DNA of 10,007 bases from Candidatus Aminicenantota bacterium (GCA_020355945.1 CP070627.1:5911563-5921569); one strand, 5' to 3'; counted from the stretch's first letter, positions 1 to 6,466 are shown. The notes: generated from the sequence alone by a model not told the origin. Numbers and translations are program-made.

Positions 1-146
1 TCTGCGGTCTTGAGTTTGAGAAAGGTTCATTTATAGCTGGAATCCGCTATAGTTTTGATCTAACAGACAATACTAAGGATATAGAGGATTATAAATACCA
101 AACGAAACATTATTCAATCAGTATATTGCTGGGATGGAGGTTTTAA
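1..146 (+). CDS. C-terminal end of an outer-membrane beta-barrel protein (partial)
   Basis: Reading from base 3 gives 47 codons and a TAA at 144-146; the 5' part lies outside the window. The protein ends in alternating polar/hydrophobic strands (GSFIAGIRYSFDL, then HYSISILLGWRF) with a terminal phenylalanine. That is the pattern of the last two transmembrane beta-strands of an outer-membrane beta-barrel, where the C-terminal aromatic residue is recognised by the BAM machinery. Between the strands is a short charged turn (TDNTKDIEDYKYQ). The family cannot be named from this fragment: an OmpA-like or other small porin-like barrel is possible. Its 3' end overlaps, antisense, the read-through tail of the truncated toxin gene at 118-294, and no clear terminator follows its stop codon. 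Confidence 0.7.
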   Translation, partial: CGLEFEKGSFIAGIRYSFDLTDNTKDIEDYKYQTKHYSISILLGWRF

Positions 147-294
147 ATACTAAGGGTACAACATCAAGATTGTTATTCCTGTCGAATGGATTTTTTTTTA
201 GAATCTTGATTTTATCCCAGAATGATAAGACAAATTTGTCATCCTTTGAATCAAGAAATTTTTCTACTTTTTTATGGACTAAAACCCTATACAC
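118..294 (-). pseudogene. Truncated RelE/ParE-like toxin gene
   Basis: A GTG at 294-292 opens a 58-codon frame ending in TGA at 120-118. The first 48 residues read as the N-terminal half of a RelE/ParE-fold toxin: an opening strand (VYRVLVHKKVEKFL), two helices, then KNPFDRNNNLDVVPL, where the family normally continues with the core sheet and catalytic C-terminus. Instead the frame runs into the antisense of the barrel gene's last codons (VFKTSIPAIY) and stops, so about 35-40 residues are missing and the product should be inactive. The GTG overlaps the last base of the antitoxin stop codon (TAGTG), as expected for an antitoxin-toxin pair. A tandem 7-nt duplication (CTATACA twice, 287-300) supplies a second GTG at 301, but that frame hits TAG at once. 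Confidence 0.72.
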
Positions 295-428
295 TATACA
301 CTTAATCCCCTTTTTTTCATGTAGTCCTCCATCTCGATATATTCACCTTTTTCATAATCTATCATTGCTTCTTCATATGCTTTTTTATCTTCCCTGGTAA
401 AAACATTATCCGGCTCCGTTTTCAAGTG
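294..428 (-). pseudogene. C-terminal remnant of a RelB/Phd-like antitoxin
   Basis: The frame ending in TAG at 296-294 encodes about 42 residues, including VFTREDKKAYEEAMIDYEKG followed by EYIEMEDYMKKRGL. This is the toxin-wrapping C-terminal helix typical of RelE-partner antitoxins (acidic, with A-EA--DYE-GE and a final RGL). There is no usable start: the frame is closed by TAA at 440-438 and no ATG, GTG or TTG with a ribosome binding site lies at the proper place, so the N-terminal DNA-binding part is gone. The break lies at the repeat copy at 426-445. It directly precedes and overlaps by one base the truncated toxin, confirming a former antitoxin-toxin operon. The exact antitoxin subfamily is uncertain. 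Confidence 0.6.
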
Positions 429-509
429 GCAGGTAATTTATTTGCAATTTAAATTCGCCTGTCCGCAGCCCGGGCGAGACGGAACCAAAAAGGATCTGGC
501 TTGTCCGGG

Positions 510-640
510 AAATTACAATACCCCTGTTCAAAAAGAGGACAGGGGTTAAATCCCAAATTACAAACAATGCACCTGTCTAAAAAAAAGGCAGGTGCCGAAT
601 TCCAAAATTACAAATTACAAACAATTCGGACAAATTTCTT
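510..640. repeat. Degenerate tandem array: AAATTACAA words alternating with hairpins
   Basis: Three copies of an AAATTACAA-type word (510-518, 555-563, 605-613, with another at 612-620) are spaced about 45-50 nt apart. The first two are followed by strong stem-loops. One spans 520-546: a 10-bp stem (ACCCCTGTTC with GGACAGGGGT, one G-T pair) with loop AAAAAGA. The other spans 569-595: a 9-bp stem (GCACCTGTC with GGCAGGTGC, one G-T pair) with loop TAAAAAAAA. The third copy leads into ACAATTCGGAC without a matching stem. No coding sequence is visible. The poly-A/poly-T is in the loops, not after the stems, so these are not classic intrinsic terminators. Confidence 0.55.
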
Positions 641-706
641 GCCATTTTTTGGCAGAATTTCACGGGTTAATAATTAGTGGCATTCGTGCCAGGTAAATTA
701 TTTACC
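640..706. repeat. Cluster of three small perfect hairpins downstream of pepF
   Basis: Three perfect inverted repeats follow one another: TGCCA-TTTTT-TGGCA (640-654), TGGCA-TTCG-TGCCA (678-691, a UUCG tetraloop on the + strand) and GGTAAAT-T-ATTTACC (692-706). They lie 22-88 nt past the pepF stop codon on the minus strand and could protect or terminate that transcript, though none is followed by a U-tract in that direction. Part of the block (686-705) is a near copy (17 of 20) of 426-445. The rest of 430-727 shows no gene. Confidence 0.45.
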
Positions 707-727
707 GATAAAGCTTTGAACAGGAGA

Positions 728-2662
728 TTAGATTTTTTTATTCTTTTTGAGCCGACGGACGATGGTTTCCATTTCCGAGACCAGGTGGTTAAACCGTTGG
801 AATGCTATTTGAAAGGGTTTGTCTGTGGTGATGTCCACGCCAGCCAGTCTTAGTGTTTCCAGAGGATAGCGGCTGCCACCGGTTTTGAGGAAATCCAGGT
901 ACTTTTCTCTTCCGGCTTTTGGGCCCTTTAGTACCATATGGGCCAGTGCTGTGGAAGCAATCATACCGGTACTATAGGTGTATACATAATAATTATAGAA
1001 AAAGTGGGGGACCCTGGCCCATTCGTTTTGAATATAATCACCCACTTCTGTGACGCCTTTATCATGGCCATAATAGTAACGGGCCAGTTCCAGGTATTTT
1101 TTATTCAGCCAATCAGCGGTCAGGGTGCTGCCAGCTTCTACATGTCGGTGCATAGCCAGTTCGAACTCGGAAAAGTGGACTTGACGGTATACGGTCCCTT
1201 TGATCCGCTGCAAAAAAGCATCCAGTATAAAAAGTTTGAAAAGATCGTCTTTTTCATGCTCCAGTAAATAGTCCACTAATATATTCTCATTAAATGTAGA
1301 GGCAATTTCAGCCAGGAAATTGGAATATTGAGAATTGGCAAAATGTTGGGCTCTATTGGCAAAATAGGAATGCATGGCATGTCCCAATTCATGTGCCAGC
1401 GTGGATAGGGAATCATATTTACCGTTGTAATTCATCTTGATGTAGGGATGGATACCGTAGATGCTGGAAGAATAAGCGCCACTTTCTTTGTTTTTGTTGG
1501 GATAGCGGTCGATCCAGCGATTGTTAAATGCCCTGGTAAGACCATCACTGTATTCGTTACCCAAAATTCCCATCATGTCCAGGATGATTTGCCGGGCTTC
1601 CTCAAAAGTATATATTTTTTCAATGCTTTTCACCGCGGAGGCATAGATATCTTCATACTTGAATTGATCTAAATCCAGGATTTCTTGTTTCACTTTTAAA
1701 TAGCGATGAAGGGGTTGTAAATTTTCCCGGGTCGACTGGATTAATTTATGATACACCGCGGGATCGATGTTATGTTTAAACAACACGGCTTCCAGGCAGT
1801 CGCTGTAGTTATGGATGCGGGTATCAAAGAGATGCTGTTTCATGGCACCGTCCAGCAATGCCGCAAAGGTATTTTCAAATTTTTTGTGGTTCTGCCAAAA
1901 GGTTTTCATCACCAGGGCCCGAAGGGCCGGATTTTTGGCAGCCCGGTAACGAACGTAATTGGCATAATTGAGAGTGACCTTTTCCCCATCGGATAAGGTG
2001 ATTTCCGGGGAGGGCATGTCAACATTATTAAGAATTGAAGATACATTACCAGGCATATCTGAAAATAAACCGGTGTAAGAGTAAATTTTCTCCTGGTCCG
2101 CTGGCAAAACATGCGCCCTGGTTCTTAAGATATTCGCAATCGTAAACACATAAGGTTCTAAACCGGGTTCCTTTTGAACATACCGGGCAAATGACTCCCC
2201 TGCTAATTGGAGAATATCCGCCTCCATGAAAGAGATTTTGGTTCTAAATTGGACAACAAGATTTTGTATCTCTCCTTTCATTTGTTGGAACAACGGGTTA
2301 CTCAAATCCGTATCATTTTGAAGGCTGGCATAAGTATATAATTTATCTCCTTTTTTTTCAATCTCGCTTTTTAGTTCCAATAAGGCCAGCATTTTTTGGG
2401 GGGAAGTGGTCCAGTCTTTTGACATTCCTGTCAATTGGTTTACCAGTTCAAAGACCTGTGCTTTTTCTTTTTTCCATTCCTCGAGGTCGGGATAAATATC
2501 TTCCACCCGCCACGTATATTCAACCGGGACATCTTTACGTTCTGTCATTGAGTAATCCGGGGGCTTGTCGTGGGATTTTTTCCCTGCCGTCACCAATGAC
2601 GGCAGTGATAATATCAACAGCAGGGCTGTAAATGTGATACAAAAGATTTGTCTGAATTTCAT
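728..2662 (-). CDS. pepF: Exported oligoendopeptidase F-like zinc metallopeptidase (M3B family)
   Basis: The protein has 644 residues from ATG 2662, preceded by AAAAGGAGG eight bases upstream; the open frame extends further upstream but without support. Residues 1-26 form a Sec signal peptide (MKFRQ, hydrophobic core, LVTA) with no lipobox cysteine, so the enzyme should act in the periplasm or outside. The rest is PepF-like: N-terminal helical oligoendopeptidase domain, then the M3 catalytic domain with HELGH at 424-428 (zinc ligands H424 and H428, general base E425) and AEIASTFNE at 451-459, whose E452 is the likely third zinc ligand. Conserved GxGY-like and Tyr-rich C-terminal segments (FFYNYYVYTYSTG, 554-566) match the substrate-binding region. 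Family members hydrolyse short peptides. It is the last gene of the ribosomal operon, 52 nt after the thioesterase and behind a terminator-like hairpin. PepF proteins are usually cytosolic, so the signal peptide is notable. Confidence 0.93.
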   Translation of the reverse strand: MKFRQIFCITFTALLLILSLPSLVTAGKKSHDKPPDYSMTERKDVPVEYTWRVEDIYPDLEEWKKEKAQVFELVNQLTGMSKDWTTSPQKMLALLELKSEIEKKGDKLYTYASLQNDTDLSNPLFQQMKGEIQNLVVQFRTKISFMEADILQLAGESFARYVQKEPGLEPYVFTIANILRTRAHVLPADQEKIYSYTGLFSDMPGNVSSILNNVDMPSPEITLSDGEKVTLNYANYVRYRAAKNPALRALVMKTFWQNHKKFENTFAALLDGAMKQHLFDTRIHNYSDCLEAVLFKHNIDPAVYHKLIQSTRENLQPLHRYLKVKQEILDLDQFKYEDIYASAVKSIEKIYTFEEARQIILDMMGILGNEYSDGLTRAFNNRWIDRYPNKNKESGAYSSSIYGIHPYIKMNYNGKYDSLSTLAHELGHAMHSYFANRAQHFANSQYSNFLAEIASTFNENILVDYLLEHEKDDLFKLFILDAFLQRIKGTVYRQVHFSEFELAMHRHVEAGSTLTADWLNKKYLELARYYYGHDKGVTEVGDYIQNEWARVPHFFYNYYVYTYSTGMIASTALAHMVLKGPKAGREKYLDFLKTGGSRYPLETLRLAGVDITTDKPFQIAFQRFNHLVSEMETIVRRLKKNKKI

Positions 2663-2693
2663 GTTACATCCTCCTTTTAAAAAATCAGGGGTT

Positions 2694-2713
2694 AAAAACA
2701 AGCTCGCTTGTTT
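2694..2713 (-). terminator. Weak intrinsic terminator-like hairpin after the thioesterase gene
   Basis: On the minus strand, two bases after the thioesterase stop codon, a perfect 7-bp stem AAACAAG-CGAG-CTTGTTT is followed by two more T (five in a row). With only two G-C pairs it is weak. It may attenuate read-through into pepF rather than end transcription. Confidence 0.4.
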
Positions 2714-2714
2714 C

Positions 2715-3122
2715 TTATATTTCCAGGAATTTATTTTTGAATTCTTCCGGGATTCTTGCCGGTCGGTTATTGTCATCCACGAATACGTGAAAGGTTTCAC
2801 CGGTTAAAATGAGTTGACCGGTATCCTGGTTGGTGATTTCGTATTGAAGGGTAAAGCTGGCTTTGGTGTGGTGGGAAATCCATCCTTTGATCAGCAACTT
2901 ATCGTCGGCTGCAGCCGGGCGTTTATATTCCAGGCGGGCCCGCACCACCAACGGATACCTGTGCCATTTGAAAAAATCACTAAAATGAAGTCCCTTCAAG
3001 ATCATAAAATCACATCGGGCTTTTTCCAGGTAATTTAAGAATACGGCGTTATTGACATGGCCGAAAGAGTCCAGCTCATAACTGGCCACCGTTTGGTAAC
3101 TTTTAAGAATCTCTTTGTCCAC
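2715..3122 (-). CDS. Acyl-CoA thioesterase, 4HBT hotdog-fold (YbgC/FadM-like)
   Basis: The product has 135 residues, the usual size for a single-hotdog 4-hydroxybenzoyl-CoA-type thioesterase. The N-terminal signature ELDSFGHVNNAVFLNYLEKAR (residues 16-36) carries the catalytic-type Asp18 and the GHVNN turn of the YbgC/FadM group, which hydrolyses acyl-CoA thioesters in the cytosol; the strand pattern to FHVFVDDNNRPARIP near the C-terminus fits the fold. The start is GTG at 3122, two bases after the frr stop codon; the next Met (residue 40) would delete the active site. There is no strong ribosome binding site, so translational coupling to frr is likely. The natural acyl substrate cannot be read from the sequence. 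Confidence 0.87.
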   Translation of the reverse strand: MDKEILKSYQTVASYELDSFGHVNNAVFLNYLEKARCDFMILKGLHFSDFFKWHRYPLVVRARLEYKRPAAADDKLLIKGWISHHTKASFTLQYEITNQDTGQLILTGETFHVFVDDNNRPARIPEEFKNKFLEI

Positions 3123-3124
3123 AC

Positions 3125-3682
3125 CTAGTCTTCCATGATATGTTTTTCTTTGGTTCTTTCGATATCTTCCAGGGTTTGAATGCCGTTATCGATGATTTTT
3201 TGCAGGTCGTCGTAGGCTCGTCTTTCTTCATCTTCCGATATTTCTTTCTCATCTTTCATCAACTTAATCATTTCCCGGTATTCCCGGCGTACATTCCTGG
3301 CCGTGGTTTTTCGTTCTTCGGTGTATTTTTTCAGGGTTTTAATGATTTCCAGCCGCCGCTGTTCGTCCAACGGGGGTACGGGTAATTTAATGACCTTGCC
3401 GTCGGAGATAGGGTTGATATCGATACTGGAATTGTGTAGGGATTTTTCAATATCAGCGATAACGTTACGATCCCAGGGTTGGATAACGATAAGGTTGGCA
3501 TCCGGCACAGACAGTGTGGCCATTTGATTGATGGGGGTGGGTACGCCATAGTATTCCACCATGATTCCATCAAGAATAGATACGGAGGCTCTGCCTGTCC
3601 TGAACTTTCCAATATCTTTCTTAAAATCTTCACCAAGCTCTTTTAATTTTGTTTTTGCTTCTTCAAGAAGTTCTTTTATCAT
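3125..3682 (-). CDS. frr: Ribosome recycling factor
   Basis: The 185-residue length is standard for RRF, which with EF-G splits the post-termination ribosome. The sequence shows the N-terminal helix leading to KFRTGRAS (26-33), the domain II beta-strands with YYGVPTPINQ and IQPWD, and the long C-terminal helices with the basic ARNVRREYRE segment (128-137) that contacts 23S rRNA. ATG 3682 is preceded by AAAGGAG seven bases upstream. It follows pyrH in the standard order rpsB-tsf-pyrH-frr, but 87 nt of AT-rich repeat DNA separates the two genes here. Confidence 0.97.
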   Translation of the reverse strand: MIKELLEEAKTKLKELGEDFKKDIGKFRTGRASVSILDGIMVEYYGVPTPINQMATLSVPDANLIVIQPWDRNVIADIEKSLHNSSIDINPISDGKVIKLPVPPLDEQRRLEIIKTLKKYTEERKTTARNVRREYREMIKLMKDEKEISEDEERRAYDDLQKIIDNGIQTLEDIERTKEKHIMED

Positions 3683-3706
3683 TGTTTACTCCTTTTCCCC
3701 TTTCGG

Positions 3707-3758
3707 TCATTAATCATTAACAATAAACAATTAACAATTGACAATTAATAATTGATAA
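3707..3758. repeat. AT-rich CAATTAA/CAATTGA repeat spacer between pyrH and frr
   Basis: The spacer is made of repeating 9-10 nt words (ATTAATCATT, AACAATAAAC, AATTAACAATT, GACAATTAAT, AATTGATAAT) and includes the perfect palindrome CAATTA-A-TAATTG at 3742-3754. It carries no reading frame and no convincing promoter. It interrupts an otherwise tightly packed operon. Confidence 0.5.
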
Positions 3759-3769
3759 TCGACTACTGC

Positions 3770-4489
3770 CTAACATATTGTCGTCCCGATATGTTCATCT
3801 GTAATGGCTTTAAATATATTTCCTTTTTGGGTGATGTTAAAAATTTTAATGGGCAAATGGTTTTCCTGGCATAACGTTACTGCCGTGGTATCCAGTACTT
3901 TTAATTTTTTGTCCAGTACTTCCTGGTAGGAAATACGGTCAAATTTGGTGGAGTTTTTGATTTTTTTGGGATCGTGGGAATAGGCGCCGTCCACCATGGT
4001 GGCTTTGAAAAACACGTCTGCCTTAATTTCAATGGCTCTCAGGGCGGCGGCGGTGTCGGTGGTAAAATAGGGGTTGCCGGTCCCGGCGGCAAATATGACC
4101 ACCTGCCGGTCCTCCAGGTAGCGAAGAACGCTGCGTCTCATAAAGGGTTCTGCCACTGCTTTTATTTCCAGCGCAGAGACCAATCGAGCTTGTAAACCTT
4201 TTTTTTCCAACACATCCCGAAGTGCAATCCCGTTGATGATGGTAGCCAGCATTCCCATATAATCCGCGGCCGCCCGATCCAGGTCCAGGTTGTTGTCCCG
4301 GTCCCCCCTGAAAAAATTACCACCACCGGTGACAACAGCAATCTCAACCCCGAGATCGTGAACCTGTTTGATTTCCCGGGCAATATTAGTGATAACGGTC
4401 CTGGATATACAAGAGTCTTCATCCCCTCTAAGCGCTTCACCGCTTAGTTTTAGAAGAATACGTTTGTAACAGGGATGCGGCTCGTCCAT
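3770..4489 (-). CDS. pyrH: Uridylate kinase (UMP kinase)
   Basis: The protein has 239 residues and belongs to the bacterial PyrH group of the amino-acid-kinase fold, which makes UDP from UMP and ATP for pyrimidine nucleotide synthesis as a cytosolic hexamer. Motifs in order are YKRILLKLSGEAL (8-20, phosphate-binding lysines), VVTGGGNFFRG (52-62), DYMGMLATIING (76-87), AAGTGNPYFTTDTAA (134-148, UMP and transferred-phosphate site) and VDGAYSHDPKK (166-176). ATG 4489 is the first possible start because the tsf stop codon is in the same frame three codons upstream. No good ribosome binding site precedes it, so translation is probably coupled to tsf. Confidence 0.97.
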   Translation of the reverse strand: MDEPHPCYKRILLKLSGEALRGDEDSCISRTVITNIAREIKQVHDLGVEIAVVTGGGNFFRGDRDNNLDLDRAAADYMGMLATIINGIALRDVLEKKGLQARLVSALEIKAVAEPFMRRSVLRYLEDRQVVIFAAGTGNPYFTTDTAAALRAIEIKADVFFKATMVDGAYSHDPKKIKNSTKFDRISYQEVLDKKLKVLDTTAVTLCQENHLPIKIFNITQKGNIFKAITDEHIGTTIC

Positions 4490-4498
4490 GTCAGCATA

Positions 4499-5110
4499 TC
4501 AGGATTTTTCGCCCACCTCTTCGCCCACCTGGTAGCGAATAAATCGTTTAACCGTGATATTTTCACCCAATTTATGTATCTTTTCCGCGATTAAATCTGC
4601 AATGGTTTTTTTCTCTTCTTTGAAGAAACTTTGGCGGAGTAAACAGACTTCCGAGTAATACTTTTTGAGCTTTCCGATGATTATTTTTTCGATGATATTG
4701 TCAGGTTTCCCGGAATTTTTCATTTGTTCTCGATAGATTTCCTTTTCTTTTTCAATGACCGGTTCCGGGATATCTTTTTCCGAGATGTATTGGGGATTCA
4801 TGGCTGCGATTTGCATGCAGATATCTTTTTGCAGTGCCAGGAAGTCTTCATTTTTAGCCACGAAATCGGTTTCACACCCCAGTTCCAGCAGCACACCGAT
4901 GCGGCGGTTGGAATGGATATAAGAACCCACAGCACCCTGGTTGGTGGCCCGTGATGCTTTGGATTTTGCCTTTTCGAATCCTTTTTTTCTTAATAATTCA
5001 GCGGCTTTTTCGTAATCGTTGTTGGCTTCGGCAATCGCTTTTTTGCACTCCATAATTCCAACGCCTGTATGTTCTCTCAATTTTTTTACCAGTGACATAT
5101 CTATAGCCAT
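4499..5110 (-). CDS. tsf: Elongation factor Ts (short form)
   Basis: The protein has 203 residues. EF-Ts is the guanine nucleotide exchange factor for EF-Tu. The N-terminal UBA-like module (SLVKKLREHTGVGIMECKKA, 6-25) and the EF-Tu-contacting TDFVAKNEDF (81-90) are present. At 203 residues it is of the short, Thermus-like type rather than the about 283-residue E. coli type, so one of the two core subdomains is missing or reduced. The start is ATG 5110 with AGGAG at a good distance, inside the end of rpsB; the frame is open to 5173 but that extension lies within rpsB coding sequence and does not match the family. The gap to rpsB is a single base. Confidence 0.96.
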   Translation of the reverse strand: MAIDMSLVKKLREHTGVGIMECKKAIAEANNDYEKAAELLRKKGFEKAKSKASRATNQGAVGSYIHSNRRIGVLLELGCETDFVAKNEDFLALQKDICMQIAAMNPQYISEKDIPEPVIEKEKEIYREQMKNSGKPDNIIEKIIIGKLKKYYSEVCLLRQSFFKEEKKTIADLIAEKIHKLGENITVKRFIRYQVGEEVGEKS

Positions 5111-5111
5111 T

Positions 5112-6029
5112 TTACTTCTCCTGTTGTGATTGGACCGGTTGTTTTTCTCCTGCTTTTTTACTACCGTGTCCATCTTTTTTTGGTTTTTCCGGCGGTTTTG
5201 GTTTGGCTTGCCCGGGTTCTGCCGGTTTTGTTTTTACCTCTTTTTTTGTTTCTGTTTCTTTTTCCGTTTCTTTTTCCGTTCCTGTTTCAATTTCGTCTTT
5301 ACTTTCCGCTTCAGTTTGTTTTTCCTGGTTTAGTGATTCGGATAATCGTTTGCTCATTCCTTGTTTAACCGCTTCGCCGAATTTTGTGGCAAATAGTTTA
5401 ATGGAACGGATGGCATCATCGTTCCCGGGGACTGGGTAGCTGATCCCTTCGGGATCGGCATTGGTGTCCACAATGCCTACAATGGGGATGTCCAACTTTT
5501 TGGCTTCCTCTACTGCAATGGTTTCGAAATTGGAATCAATGACAATCAATACACCGGGAAGGTCTTTGATATTTCTGACTCCCCATAGATTTTTATAGAG
5601 TTTTTTGTATTTTTTTTCCAGCTTCGACTGTTCTTTTTTGGATTTCACATCCCAGCGCCCGTCTTTTTTCATCTCATCCAGGTCCAGGAGTTTTTCAATA
5701 CTCTTTTTAACCATTGGGAAATTGGTGAGTAATCCGCCCAACCATCGGTTATTGACATAATGCATGCCGCAAGTTTCCGACACTTCGGTAATAATCGCCT
5801 GGGCTTGTTTTTTTGTTCCTACAATAAGGGCCTCTTTCCCACCTGACACCACTTCGATTACAAAATCCAGGGCTTGTTTAAACAGCTCGATAGAGGTCTG
5901 GAGGTTGATGATATATATCCCGTTTTTCTTTCCATAAATATAGGGTTTCATTTTGGGATTCCATTTCCTCACCTGGTGACCGAAGTGAACTCCTGCTTCC
6001 AGCATTTCTCTCATATTGACTGAAACCAT
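5112..6029 (-). CDS. rpsB: 30S ribosomal protein S2 with a long charged C-terminal tail
   Basis: The 305 residues include a normal S2 body of about 230: MREMLEAGVHFGHQ (6-19), WNPKMKPYIYG (23-33), NNRWLGGLLTNF (93-104), LPGVLIVIDSNFE (157-169) and GIVDTNADPEGISYPVPGND (185-204). From about residue 234 to the end follows a low-complexity extension of Glu, Lys, Thr and Pro, with short repeats such as EKETEKETETKKE, turning Lys/Pro-rich (KPKPPEKPKK) and ending in a polar QPVQSQQEK. S2 proteins are mostly 230-260 residues, so roughly 70 residues are extra. ATG 6029 has GAGGAG six bases upstream. It begins 14 nt after rpsI and its stop precedes tsf by one base. Confidence 0.96.
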   Translation of the reverse strand: MVSVNMREMLEAGVHFGHQVRKWNPKMKPYIYGKKNGIYIINLQTSIELFKQALDFVIEVVSGGKEALIVGTKKQAQAIITEVSETCGMHYVNNRWLGGLLTNFPMVKKSIEKLLDLDEMKKDGRWDVKSKKEQSKLEKKYKKLYKNLWGVRNIKDLPGVLIVIDSNFETIAVEEAKKLDIPIVGIVDTNADPEGISYPVPGNDDAIRSIKLFATKFGEAVKQGMSKRLSESLNQEKQTEAESKDEIETGTEKETEKETETKKEVKTKPAEPGQAKPKPPEKPKKDGHGSKKAGEKQPVQSQQEK

Positions 6030-6043
6030 GTCTGTCTCCTCTT

Positions 6044-6448
6044 TTATCTCTTATGGTATTGAGAGGCTTTCCTGGCTTTGAGAAGTCCGTATTTTCTCCT
6101 CTCTTTTTCCCTGGCATCCCTGGTAAGCAAGCCGGCTTTTTTTAATGAGGGTCTCAGCTCGGCATTGTATTCCAACAACGCTCGCGCAATACCCAGTTTA
6201 ATGGCATCTGTCTGCGCAGATAACCCACCACCCTTCACATTGATGAACACATCAAAATGTTCAGTGGTATTGGTGATGGAAAGAGGTTTATTAATGGTTA
6301 TCTTATGAATCTTTAAAGGGAAATATTCATCAAATACTCGTTTTCTCTTATCTACCACTAATTTGAATTCGCCTTTCCCAGGTCTTAGATATACTCTGGC
6401 CACACTGGTTTTTCTTCTTCCTGTTCCGTAATACTGGACAATACTCAA
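6044..6448 (-). CDS. rpsI: 30S ribosomal protein S9
   Basis: The protein has 134 residues. The family signature is clear: YYGTGRRKTSVARVYL at 6-21, the central GGGLSAQTDAIKLGIARALL region (72-91), and the basic C-terminus ending in KR, the tail that reaches the P-site tRNA in the 30S subunit. The start codon is TTG at 6448, backed by AAAGGAGG five bases upstream; no ATG is available in frame before the signature. The gene follows rplM by 18 nt, the near-universal L13-S9 pairing. Confidence 0.97.
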   Translation of the reverse strand: MSIVQYYGTGRRKTSVARVYLRPGKGEFKLVVDKRKRVFDEYFPLKIHKITINKPLSITNTTEHFDVFINVKGGGLSAQTDAIKLGIARALLEYNAELRPSLKKAGLLTRDAREKERRKYGLLKARKASQYHKR

Positions 6449-6466
6449 TCTGTCCTCCTTTATAAG

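Noticed and set aside
134..400. A plus-strand 88-residue frame
   Set aside because: It is antisense to the recognisable toxin and antitoxin remnants and has no ribosome binding site or family signal.
520..595. The two strong hairpins as intrinsic terminators
   Set aside because: The A/T runs are in the loops, not downstream of the stems, and no gene ends beside them in the right direction.
510..640. A CRISPR array
   Set aside because: Repeats are short, degenerate and hairpin-containing with no regular unique spacers, and no cas gene is present.
938..1267. Plus-strand frames within pepF, for example this 109-codon one
   Set aside because: They are antisense to a well-conserved peptidase gene and lack domain signal.
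2663..2800. Upstream extension of pepF by 46 codons
   Set aside because: It overlaps the thioesterase gene, lacks a ribosome binding site and precedes a clear signal peptide that starts at ATG 2662 with AAAAGGAGG.
3683..3769. A promoter for frr in the AT-rich spacer
   Set aside because: Many partial -10-like words but no -35/-10 pair with proper spacing stands out from the repeats.
5111..5173. Upstream extension of tsf
   Set aside because: It lies within the rpsB coding sequence and does not match EF-Ts; ATG 5110 has a good ribosome binding site.
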